Assembly (NCBI RefSeq): GCF_002741985.1
Contig: NZ_APHW01000009.1
Span: 3 to 64,002 of the forward strand
Direction of reading: 5' to 3'
Length of the DNA: 64,000 nt
DNA from: Vibrio rotiferianus CAIM 577 = LMG 21460
Lineage (GTDB): Bacteria; Pseudomonadota; Gammaproteobacteria; Enterobacterales; Vibrionaceae
Part shown: positions 56,410-64,000 of the stretch, in pieces
How the letters are laid out: each line of letters opens with the position of its first letter
Position numbering within the stretch: the first letter of the stretch is position 1
The notes under the pieces: model-generated
The model's database searches: none
What the model saw: only the letters and a program-made list of their open reading frames with translations
Told to the model about the DNA's origin: nothing
Program-made: the position numbers and the translations under genes

Positions 56410-58183
56410 TTCATTGCTTTCCTATTTTGAACAGGAACTGCGCTTTATTCGCAATGAAGCCTCTCAGTTCGCGGAACGTCATCCGGGGACGGCTCGTGCA
56501 TTGGGAATGCGTAAAGACAGTATTGATGATCCTCAGATCGCGCGTTTAATTGAAAGTGTTGCCTTGATGAACGGCAAACTGCAACAGCGCTTGGATGAGT
56601 CTTACCCAGAGCTGACAGAAAGCTTGGTGAACTTGTTGTTCCCGCATTATCTAAGGCCAGTGCCGTCATACAGCATGTTGGACTTCGCTATTTTTGAAGA
56701 AGCGAATGCAAAGCACAGTATTCCTAAAGGCACAGAATTCGATGTCGCGAGCGAATCTGGTGAGCCAGTGGTGTTTCGGACTTCCGAAGATATAGCGCTG
56801 CTTCCAATTCAAGTTGCTTCGGCTGAAGTGCTGTTTGCGCCATTTGAACTGGCTAAGCCTGCGGGTGCAGAAAACGCAAAAGCGATGTTGGAGCTGACGA
56901 TTAAGGCAACCGACAGCGGTATCGAGTTGCGTGATCTGGATATTGACCAGTTGAAACTGCATCTCAAAGGTGAAAGCCACTTTGCATTGCGTTTGTATGA
57001 TGTACTCGCCCATGGTCGCTGTCAGGTGTGTATCCAGAATAATGGTAAGAGCTACTCACTAGGGAAGTCTGCGCTAAAACCAATCGGCTTCGATGTGAAC
57101 GACACTATTTTACCGTATCAAGCAGCAAGCTTTGGTGGCTTTAAGTTATTGACCGAGTTCTTCATGTTCCCTGAAAGATTTCAAGGATTCAAATTAGACC
57201 TTGGCAACATCATGCAACACGCAATCGGCTCAGAGTTTCGTATTCAGATTTTCTTGAATGAGATGAGTGTGGTGCAAGCTCGTAGCATTCAAGCACAGCA
57301 TTTTTCTCTGTTTTGTACGCCATTGGTGAACCTACAAACCAAAGTGTCAGAACCTCTGCAAATCGACTTCACCCAAAAGCAGTACCCAATTTATCTTGAT
57401 GCAAGCCAGGGTAATGATTTGGAAGTGTTTTCTGTTGATGAAGTGCTAGACGTGACGGAAGGTGAACCGTTTAAGGTCTGTCAGATCTACGGAGACAAGT
57501 ACAACAGTACAGAGACTGCACTTCGTTGGCAGCTCGTACAGGATACCCACGAAAGAGGCGTGCTTCGCAGTGGCTTAAAAGTGGCTGATATTGGGCATGT
57601 TAGTGCCACGATGTCATCCAGAGTTTGGTCGGTGACGACAACCGCGACTGACGGCATTCGAGCGGGCTCATTGCCTGTAAACAGCCAAGTGACATGTCGG
57701 GAGTCTCTTACGATTCCAGCGGCTATGAACTTGCTGCGCCGCCCAACCTTGCCAGTGCGTAGTCGTGACGCAAATAAGAATGTATGGGCACTGCTTTGCC
57801 ATTTGCACTTTAACTATCACGCGATTCTAGGGACGGATGACCCAACCGCTACGCTGAAAAATGTGTTTGATTTGTATAACCACAACCAAGCGGTGCAAAA
57901 CCACATCTATATCGAGTCCCTGCAAAATATCGAGCAGGAGCAAGTGGTGGCTCCGATCCGTGTGTCAGGAAAAACATGTTTTGCTTACGGCACAAAAATT
58001 TCGGTGACGTTAGACGCAAGCAATGTCAACGGAGGCGTATCGCTCTTTGGTCATTTGCTTGACCACTTCTTTGCTTATTTCGCAGGCTTCAACAGCTTTA
58101 CTCAAGTGGATATTTATTTGGAAGGCCAAGACGGTGTTTACCTGTCCTTCCCGAGGAGAACTGGGTGCAAGAGTTTGTTGTAA
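56402..58183 (+). CDS. tssF: T6SS baseplate protein TssF
   Basis: A 593-residue baseplate wedge subunit (VasA/ImpG). It starts DSLLSYFEQELRFIRNEASQFAERHPG and shows RLIESVALMNGKLQQRLDESYPELTESLVNLLFPHYLRPVPSYSML in the usual order near residue 47, with the C-terminal HLLDHFFAYFAGFNSFTQVDI and the PRRTG ending typical of TssF. Length is normal. The start is TTG or GTG at 56402 inside the end of tssE. It overlaps tssG by 19 bases. Confidence 0.95.
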   Translation: MSDSLLSYFEQELRFIRNEASQFAERHPGTARALGMRKDSIDDPQIARLIESVALMNGKLQQRLDESYPELTESLVNLLFPHYLRPVPSYSMLDFAIFEEANAKHSIPKGTEFDVASESGEPVVFRTSEDIALLPIQVASAEVLFAPFELAKPAGAENAKAMLELTIKATDSGIELRDLDIDQLKLHLKGESHFALRLYDVLAHGRCQVCIQNNGKSYSLGKSALKPIGFDVNDTILPYQAASFGGFKLLTEFFMFPERFQGFKLDLGNIMQHAIGSEFRIQIFLNEMSVVQARSIQAQHFSLFCTPLVNLQTKVSEPLQIDFTQKQYPIYLDASQGNDLEVFSVDEVLDVTEGEPFKVCQIYGDKYNSTETALRWQLVQDTHERGVLRSGLKVADIGHVSATMSSRVWSVTTTATDGIRAGSLPVNSQVTCRESLTIPAAMNLLRRPTLPVRSRDANKNVWALLCHLHFNYHAILGTDDPTATLKNVFDLYNHNQAVQNHIYIESLQNIEQEQVVAPIRVSGKTCFAYGTKISVTLDASNVNGGVSLFGHLLDHFFAYFAGFNSFTQVDIYLEGQDGVYLSFPRRTGCKSLL

Positions 58184-59148
58184 GCCGTTTCGCTTATGGT
58201 GCGTTTGAGGGGCAGCTAGAAAAAGTGTGGCAGATCTTCAAGCATCAGGCTCATTTAAAGGGTCAGCGACCTGAGGTGAGGCTCAGTGCGGAGATTCTCC
58301 CAGCTTACTATCAAGCAGAAGTTTCTATGGTTACTTCGGAGCGAGAGGGTGAATTTACGGTAAAGACATCATTGGCGGCTTTGTCTGGCAACTCTGGTTC
58401 GATGCCAAGAGCGATGTATGGCGATGCACTAAAAGCGCGTTTTGAACTTGGTGATGAAGCGCCACTCGACTTCTTCGACATGTTTAATAACCGTTACTAC
58501 CGCTTGTACTGCGAAACAAAGCAAAAGCACGAGCTGACGTATCAGATTGAGGAAGAGGCGTTTCATTGGAATCGTGACCGTCAATCTATTACTGAAATGC
58601 TTTCCAGTTTGGCTGGGCAGACTGGAGATAAGGCACCAATGCCGGAATCTCATTTGGTGCAATACACCGGCTTATTAGGGTTGAAATTAACCTGCCCATT
58701 TGCGCTTAAGTCGATGCTAGAAGATTACTTCGAGTCGGAATTTGAGGTTGAACGCAGTGGCCTAGAGTATTTGCCTCTAACAGAGTGTTCGTTAACTCAA
58801 ATTGGCCAAGCCGGAAACAATCATCAATTGGGAATGGGCGCGTTGGTCGGGATGTCGACGCCAATGACGGGGCAGAAACTCAACATAAAAATTTGCCCTC
58901 AAGACTATCAGCATTACTTAAAAATACGCAGTGACAAAGAGATGGTTCTTGCGCTGGACCATATGGTTAGAAGCTATATGGGAGTGAATACCAAGTATGC
59001 ACTCTATATGAAGGTAAATAGCCAGTATCTGCCGAGAGTGAAGTTATCAGGCAGTCACCAAAAAGCGTTAAGAATTGGCCAATCCGCGTGGATGAGTCAT
59101 CAATCAGATCATCAACAGTTTGTTGAAATGCCACTGACGAAAAGTTAG
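58165..59148 (+). CDS. tssG: T6SS baseplate protein TssG
   Basis: A 327-residue TssG (VasB/ImpH). The family pattern is present: PEVRLSAEILPAYYQAEVSMV-type near residue 36, GSMPRAMYGDALKARFELGDEAPLDFFDMFNNRYYRLYCE in the usual order near residue 76, and YTGLLGLKLTCPFALKSMLEDYF near residue 166. The GTG at 58165 follows GAGGAG with 7-base spacing and lies inside the tssF end. It binds TssF in the baseplate wedge. Confidence 0.94.
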   Translation: MQEFVVSRFAYGAFEGQLEKVWQIFKHQAHLKGQRPEVRLSAEILPAYYQAEVSMVTSEREGEFTVKTSLAALSGNSGSMPRAMYGDALKARFELGDEAPLDFFDMFNNRYYRLYCETKQKHELTYQIEEEAFHWNRDRQSITEMLSSLAGQTGDKAPMPESHLVQYTGLLGLKLTCPFALKSMLEDYFESEFEVERSGLEYLPLTECSLTQIGQAGNNHQLGMGALVGMSTPMTGQKLNIKICPQDYQHYLKIRSDKEMVLALDHMVRSYMGVNTKYALYMKVNSQYLPRVKLSGSHQKALRIGQSAWMSHQSDHQQFVEMPLTKS

Positions 59149-59156
59149 GAAACAGA

Positions 59157-61763
59157 ATGATAAATATTGAACTACAAAGCTTGGTCAAAAGGCTTACTCC
59201 GTTATTAAAAAGTGCCCTAGAAACGGCTGCAGGAGATTGTGTAAGTAAAGGACACTTTGCGATAGAAGCTGAGCATTGGTTTGTTCAGTTGTTACAGCAG
59301 TCCAAAGGCTGGGAGGCCGCTTTGCAGCAAGCATCAATGGCCAAAGAGTCGATGTTGGAGCGTTGCAATGACCGTCTGATGCACTTGGCTCGTGGTAATG
59401 ACTCTTCACCTTCTTTGTCCCCTGAGTTGGTTGAGTTACTTAAAGATGCATGGATGCTTGCTTCATTAAACAATCAGCAATCGGTGGTGAATGAATTTCA
59501 TCTGCTGATGGTGCTGAAGCAGCGTCTGGACCAAAGCGCTTACAACGGCGTGTTGAGCTCGTGGGTGTCAGTATTGTCTTCTGAATGGTTACGCAGTCAG
59601 TCGATGGTGATCAGAGGACCCAGTGAAGTCTCATCGTCTACCGAGAGCATGGTCCCAACCGGTGGTGACTCAGCGACGCCAGCTTTGGACAAGTTCTCGC
59701 AAAACCTGACAGAGGCAGCGCGTAATGGCGAGTTGGATCCTATTACAGGGCGCGGAGATGAAATTCGCAAATCCATTGATATTTTGTGCCGCCGCCGTCA
59801 AAACAGCCCGATCCTCGTTGGTGACCCAGGTGTAGGTAAAACAGCCATTGTTGAAGGCCTTGCCCAAGAAATCGTGAATGGCAATGTCCCACCTGCGCTT
59901 GCGAACGTTGAGCTGCGCAGCCTTGATTTGTCCCTTTTGCAAGCAGGTGCGAGCATCAAAGGTGAGTTTGAAAACCGTCTTAAAGATGTGATCAATGAGA
60001 TCAAGCAGTCAACGACGCCGATCATCATGTTTATCGATGAAGCACATACGCTGATTGGGGCGGGTGGCACAGCGGGCCAGAATGATGCAGCTAATATTCT
60101 GAAACCAGCGCTTGCGCGTGGCGAGTTTCGTTCACTTGCAGCGACCACATGGGCAGAATACAAACAGTACTTTGAATCGGATGCCGCGTTGACTCGTCGC
60201 TTTCAAGTTGTTGCGGTTAATGAACCTAATGAAGAAGATGCTATCCACATGCTTCGCGGCGTGAAGCGCAGCCTTGAAAAGCACCATGGCGTTAAAGTCA
60301 TGCAAGAAGCCATTGATGCCGCCGTCGCTCTCTCTATTCGCTACCTTCCTGAGCGTAAGTTACCTGATAAAGCAATTAGTCTGTTAGATACAGCGTGTTC
60401 ACGCATTGGGTTGAGCCAAAGTGCGGCACCTAGACAGTTGGAAGCCATTGCAGAAAAAATCCGCTACACCAACAACGAGATCGAAACGTTACATCATGAG
60501 TCGGCATTGTGGTCGATTGAAAGCGTACGCTTGGAAGAAGCAAAACAGCGATTGGCGGCTTTAGAACAAGAGCATCAGTCACTTGAGTGCTCTTGGAACG
60601 CAGAGCGCCTCTTGGTGGAAGAGATCATTGAGTTGCAGTCTGGCTTAGACGCTGAGCTAAAAGAAAATGGCTCGGTGATATCGCATGAAGCGAAAATCCT
60701 GTTAGCAGACAAAATGGCAGCCCTGCGAGAGATCCAGGGTGAGCAGCCATTAGTCCTGCCACAGGTAACAGAGCAAACCATCGCTGAAGTGGTGGCGCTA
60801 TGGACGGGTATTCCAGTGGGCAACATGCTTAGCCAAGAAGTTGAGAAGTTGATGCACCTAGAGACTCGTATCGGTGAGCGAGTGATTGGTCAGACAACGC
60901 CGATAGCAGAGCTTTCACAAGCAATTCGCTTGTCGCGTGCAGGTTTAACCGACCCACGCAAACCTGTTGGGGTATTCCTGATGTGTGGTCCAAGTGGTGT
61001 GGGTAAAACCGAAACTGCATTGGCGCTTACCGACTTGCTATACGGTGGCGAGCGAAATATCACCACCATCAACATGACGGAGTTTAAAGAAGAGCACAAG
61101 GTGTCGATGCTTTTAGGCTCTCCTGCAGGTTATGTTGGCTACGGTAAAGGCGGTGTCTTAACAGAAGCGGTACGTAAGAACCCATATTCTGTCCTGCTGC
61201 TGGATGAAATGGAAAAAGCCCACCCTGGTGTGCATGACATCTTCTATCAAATCTTTGATAAAGGCTCTATCTCGGACAGTGAAGGTCGACACATCGATTT
61301 TCGTAATACGATCATCATCATGACATCAAACGCGGCAGACAGTGCTGTTGTTAATGCATGTGAAAATGGTCGACCGGATGTTCCGACTCTGACTCAGTCT
61401 ATTTTCCCTGAGCTGCAAAAACACTTTAAACCAGCATTTCTTGGCCGTGCGACCATCGTGCCTTACTTCCCTTTGAACGATGAAGAAATGGCGCAAATTG
61501 CAACCTTGTCTCTGAACCGCATTCGCAAGCGCGTTCAATCCCACTACAAAGCAAGTTTTGAATTTCATCCTGATGTGATTGATCTGCTGGTCAATATGAA
61601 CGATTCACCTGAAACAGGCGCTCGTGCCGTTGAGCAACTGATTAATCGTCAACTTATGCCGGATTTAGCGAACCAGTGCATTGTTCGCATGAGTGAGAAC
61701 AAGCCGGTAGAAGCGGTCACTGTTCACGTTGAAGAAGGCAAATTTAAGATTCAGATTCAATAG
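59157..61763 (+). CDS. clpV: T6SS sheath-recycling AAA+ ATPase TssH (ClpV)
   Basis: An 868-residue Hsp100-type unfoldase that takes apart contracted TssB/TssC sheaths. It has a ClpV N-domain (residues about 1-150), AAA1 with Walker A GDPGVGKTA near residue 221 and Walker B MFIDEAHTL near residue 290, a middle coiled coil (about 410-520), AAA2 with Walker A GPSGVGKTE near residue 612 and Walker B VLLLDEMEKAHP near residue 679, then the C-terminal D2 part. It is 8 bp after tssG. It ends this part of the T6SS unit; tssJ/K/L/M are not within the window. Confidence 0.97.
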   Translation: MINIELQSLVKRLTPLLKSALETAAGDCVSKGHFAIEAEHWFVQLLQQSKGWEAALQQASMAKESMLERCNDRLMHLARGNDSSPSLSPELVELLKDAWMLASLNNQQSVVNEFHLLMVLKQRLDQSAYNGVLSSWVSVLSSEWLRSQSMVIRGPSEVSSSTESMVPTGGDSATPALDKFSQNLTEAARNGELDPITGRGDEIRKSIDILCRRRQNSPILVGDPGVGKTAIVEGLAQEIVNGNVPPALANVELRSLDLSLLQAGASIKGEFENRLKDVINEIKQSTTPIIMFIDEAHTLIGAGGTAGQNDAANILKPALARGEFRSLAATTWAEYKQYFESDAALTRRFQVVAVNEPNEEDAIHMLRGVKRSLEKHHGVKVMQEAIDAAVALSIRYLPERKLPDKAISLLDTACSRIGLSQSAAPRQLEAIAEKIRYTNNEIETLHHESALWSIESVRLEEAKQRLAALEQEHQSLECSWNAERLLVEEIIELQSGLDAELKENGSVISHEAKILLADKMAALREIQGEQPLVLPQVTEQTIAEVVALWTGIPVGNMLSQEVEKLMHLETRIGERVIGQTTPIAELSQAIRLSRAGLTDPRKPVGVFLMCGPSGVGKTETALALTDLLYGGERNITTINMTEFKEEHKVSMLLGSPAGYVGYGKGGVLTEAVRKNPYSVLLLDEMEKAHPGVHDIFYQIFDKGSISDSEGRHIDFRNTIIIMTSNAADSAVVNACENGRPDVPTLTQSIFPELQKHFKPAFLGRATIVPYFPLNDEEMAQIATLSLNRIRKRVQSHYKASFEFHPDVIDLLVNMNDSPETGARAVEQLINRQLMPDLANQCIVRMSENKPVEAVTVHVEEGKFKIQIQ

Positions 61764-61785
61764 CATTAAGAGGCGACAGACCTCA

Positions 61786-61812
61786 AAAAAACAATGGGTT
61801 GTATATCAACCC
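61786..61812 (-). terminator. Minus-strand-oriented hairpin after clpV
   Basis: GGGTTG and CAACCC (61797-61812) around TATAT, with ACAAAAAAAC-type A-run to the left. On the minus strand this gives a stem followed by seven T. On the plus strand the stem lacks a U-run and would only weakly end the clpV message. Confidence 0.5.
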
Positions 61813-61905
61813 AACTAAAACAATAACGTAATTTTATTAACGCTTTTTGTTGCAGGTCGTGTTTAACGCGCCCTTTTCGCAGCACAACATTATGAGTACT
61901 AACAG

Positions 61906-63060
61906 ATGATGCATTCAGTCTTTTCTACGCAACAATTGGAATGGATTCGCCAGAACTTAAAAATCGCAGTGATTCACGGTGGGGATAAAGAGCAGGACGG
62001 CAGTTTTATCTTTGAAAACTTGAGCCCTCGCTCAACCAAAACGTATGCACCTGTTGCACACGATATTGCTAATGCACTGCGTGAATCTAATTTCCAGTTC
62101 GTTGAGGTGTTAGCTGAAGACATCAACTTAGCGCAGTGCCTGAAAGATAAAGGCATTGACTTGGTGATTACGAACAGTGGTGGTTTGCAAGGTTTTGACT
62201 CCATGTGTCATTTGCCTTCTACATTGGAAATGCTGGGCGTGCCTTATGTAGGGCACTCGCCAATGACGGCAGGGATCTTGGATAACAAGCACCTGTTTAA
62301 GCATGAAATTAGAGCCGCTGGACTGCCGACTGCACCATTTATCACCATTGGTATTGATGAACATTTTGAAGATGTAGCAAAGCAAGATGCGATCGATCAA
62401 ATTGAAGCGCAGTTCAAAGATGGTTTCATTGTTAAACCAGTGTCTGGCAGAGCTTCAATCCATGTTTATCCTGTTTTTAATCGTAGTGATCTCGCGGGTG
62501 TTGTAGAGCATGTACGTCAAGCGACGGGGAACACTGTAATGATTGAGCCTTTCCTTGGTGGCCGAGAGTTTGTTGTTGCTGTTGCGGGAGAGTATGTGTT
62601 TAAAGAAGGCAAACTGACGCAGTCTGAAATGCCGATGGCTTTCTCAATTACTGAACGTGTACTGGACGCTGACGAGCCGATTTTTACTTCTATGGATGTA
62701 AAGCCGATCACTCAAGACCGTTTGGTTGCTGTTAATGAAGAGGGGCTACGCAACCAGTTAGCACTGATCGGTCAGAAGATTTATCGCCAGCTTGGCCTTC
62801 AAACCTTAGTGAGAGTGGACTTACGAATGGACAAAGAAGGCAACCTTTATGTGCTGGAAACCAATCCAAAACCGGATCTAAAACGTCCGGAGGGAGAAAA
62901 GGTAAGTTTGGTTTGCCATGATCTGGCTCGTGAAGGTATGGATTACACAGACCTAGTTCAGTCGTTGGTGTTTAACCGATTATCTTTCCTCAAGCAAAAA
63001 CGACCAATGTCGGTTGCGCATTGCCTCAATGAGCAATTCGACGCTCTAAGCGTGTGTTAG
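61906..63060 (+). CDS. D-Ala ligase-like ATP-grasp enzyme
   Basis: A 384-residue ATP-grasp ligase distantly similar to D-alanine-D-alanine ligase. Seen are KIAVIHGGDKEQDGS (N-terminal, near residue 18), GVPYVGHSPMTAGILDNKHL near residue 111 (as in Ddl, SSA..DK), the ATP-binding FIVKPVSGRASIHVY near residue 171, IEPFLGGREFVVAV near residue 212 and the metal-binding RVDLRMDKEGNLYVLETNPKPDL (Asp, Glu, Asn, near residue 304). The Ddl omega loop and Tyr-Lys region are altered, so the substrate is probably not D-Ala-D-Ala. AACAGATG start region; 142 bp after clpV. The next gene begins 9 bp downstream. Confidence 0.82.
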   Translation: MMHSVFSTQQLEWIRQNLKIAVIHGGDKEQDGSFIFENLSPRSTKTYAPVAHDIANALRESNFQFVEVLAEDINLAQCLKDKGIDLVITNSGGLQGFDSMCHLPSTLEMLGVPYVGHSPMTAGILDNKHLFKHEIRAAGLPTAPFITIGIDEHFEDVAKQDAIDQIEAQFKDGFIVKPVSGRASIHVYPVFNRSDLAGVVEHVRQATGNTVMIEPFLGGREFVVAVAGEYVFKEGKLTQSEMPMAFSITERVLDADEPIFTSMDVKPITQDRLVAVNEEGLRNQLALIGQKIYRQLGLQTLVRVDLRMDKEGNLYVLETNPKPDLKRPEGEKVSLVCHDLAREGMDYTDLVQSLVFNRLSFLKQKRPMSVAHCLNEQFDALSVC

Positions 63061-63069
63061 GAGTGAACT

Positions 63070-64000
63070 TTGAACTCTTTTAAGCAATATAGCCGCTTGT
63101 TGCTCGGAGCATTACTGGTTCTGTTATCACTAATGCTGATCTTTGTTGTTGGGTATGCACAAGCATTGAAAAGCTATCAACAGCAGAGCCGTGATGCGAT
63201 TTTAGCCCAAACAGAAGCCGCCCGAATCGGTATAGAACAAGTTCTCAGTTCCGGCGTGCCGCTTCAGGACTTTGCGGGTCTTGAGAAAGTGCTATCGCCA
63301 ATCGCGAAAGCGGATTCTTCTGTGGTTGATATCCGAGTGATTTCTGGGCAGCAAGAGCTATATCGCTACACCGATGACAACTTTGTTGGCAGCTTAGTCA
63401 CCATCCCTTTGAACAATAAATTCGCTCAAGTTGGTGCTTTGGAGATTTGGCTGAGTGATGAAGAAATCGAAAGGAGCATCGATAGGCACTTCCAGCCGAT
63501 GGTGCTGCTGGTGGTTTTACTGACCGCTGCGTTTATCTTCTTTGTGTTGCGTAGCCAAAACCCCAAGATTTACTTCACTGCATTTGGTGGGGTGTTCTTA
63601 GCCATGTCGGCGAGCGTGCTGTTGATGGTCGGTGCATTATACAAATCCGGCTTGGAGCACAAGGCGGATTCCATGGCGAACATTGTTACTCAACGTTTGG
63701 CCCCAGTACTGAATGCAGGGATCAGCTATCGTCAAGTGAGTGGCATCGATGAGATGCTAGACAGTTTTCGTCAGTCAAACCCAGAAGTCTCTTCCATTTC
63801 TGTTGCTCAGGGATCTGAGTTGATCGCCAAAAGTAAAGCGCAGAACAGTATGTCAGTCGATGAGATGGCCGAATTTCTGGTCAGCGATGCGAAAGGGAAC
63901 GAGGTGACGGTCGCTTTTTTCCCTAAAGTACTGTTTGCGCAGTTGGTACGTACACTAAAGAACTTTGCCATTCTATTTGCTGGTTGTGCGTTCATTTGCT
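63070..64000 (+). CDS. Membrane protein with extracytoplasmic sensor segments (partial, runs off the window)
   Basis: An open frame of at least 310 codons from TTG 63070 to the window end. GGAG lies six bases upstream, overlapping the stop of the ATP-grasp gene, so the two are coupled. It has a transmembrane helix (about residues 9-29), an extracytoplasmic segment (about 30-143; ..EAARIGIEQVLSSGVPLQDFAGLEKVLSP.. like a small ligand-sensing domain), two closely spaced helices (about 144-165 and 172-195), a second similar extracytoplasmic segment (about 196-295, again with a VLNAGISYRQVSGIDEML pattern) and another helix at the end. The missing C-terminus decides whether it is a signalling protein or a transporter. 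Confidence 0.75.
   Translation, partial: MNSFKQYSRLLLGALLVLLSLMLIFVVGYAQALKSYQQQSRDAILAQTEAARIGIEQVLSSGVPLQDFAGLEKVLSPIAKADSSVVDIRVISGQQELYRYTDDNFVGSLVTIPLNNKFAQVGALEIWLSDEEIERSIDRHFQPMVLLVVLLTAAFIFFVLRSQNPKIYFTAFGGVFLAMSASVLLMVGALYKSGLEHKADSMANIVTQRLAPVLNAGISYRQVSGIDEMLDSFRQSNPEVSSISVAQGSELIAKSKAQNSMSVDEMAEFLVSDAKGNEVTVAFFPKVLFAQLVRTLKNFAILFAGCAFIC

Noticed and set aside
58141..58200. Possible frameshift joining tssF and tssG
   Set aside because: The TssF ending with PRRTG is normal for the family and TssG has its own GAGGAG ribosome site and GTG start; the 19-base overlap is natural.

Overview
The window reads as chromosome 1 of a marine Vibrio, probably of the Harveyi/Splendidus type. The gene orders gltA/sdhCDAB-sucABCD, znuCB/znuA, feoABC, argS, yoaA-tsaB-...-slp-fadD-rnd, minCDE and nupC/folD, the cysteine-free FeoC and the protein sequences all fit that genus. 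The species is an inference and cannot be fixed from this stretch.

Layout. 1-1.7 kb: a heptamer tandem repeat, a DUF1853-like gene and a Nif3-family gene. 1.9-13.3 kb: the TCA cycle block, with citrate synthase diverging from the long sdhCDAB-sucABCD unit; ArcA-type direct repeats lie between them and stem-loops divide the long operon. 13.4-15.9 kb: the Zur-controlled znuCB/znuA zinc uptake locus. 16.1-19.5 kb: an 1130-residue membrane sensor with a beta-propeller/Y_Y_Y input and an AraC-type output. 19.5-20.3 kb: a gene-free stretch with a heptamer repeat and a candidate minus-strand small RNA. 20.3-23 kb: the feoABC ferrous iron transporter with a Fur box. 23-36 kb: housekeeping genes (yqhA, HIT protein, argS, yecM, purU, yoaA helicase, tsaB, slp lipoprotein, hydrolase, fadD, rnd) separated by terminators and short palindromic repeats. 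36.4-38.2 kb: minCDE, in which minE carries a 1-bp frameshift. 38.4-43.3 kb: ycgL, an MltB-like transglycosylase, a LysR regulator, nupC and folD.

43.4-47 kb is accessory in character: a tRNA-Arg(UCU), then an unusual protein joining a SAM methyltransferase to an HNH nuclease, a small exported protein and a YeeE/YedE transporter. 47-61.8 kb is part of a type VI secretion locus: PAAR, a DUF6931-like protein and VgrG on the minus strand, and tssA-hcp-tssB-tssC-tssC2-tssE-tssF-tssG-tssH on the plus strand. The membrane complex genes (tssJ, K, L, M) are not in the window. The last 2.2 kb hold a divergent D-Ala ligase-like ATP-grasp enzyme and the start of a membrane protein with extracytoplasmic sensor segments, which runs off the end.

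The most interesting items are the methyltransferase-HNH fusion beside the tRNA (a possible stand-alone defence gene), the candidate sRNA with a run of eight C in its terminator loop, the broken minE, the stem-loops placed between T6SS genes, and the ATP-grasp/membrane-sensor pair after clpV.
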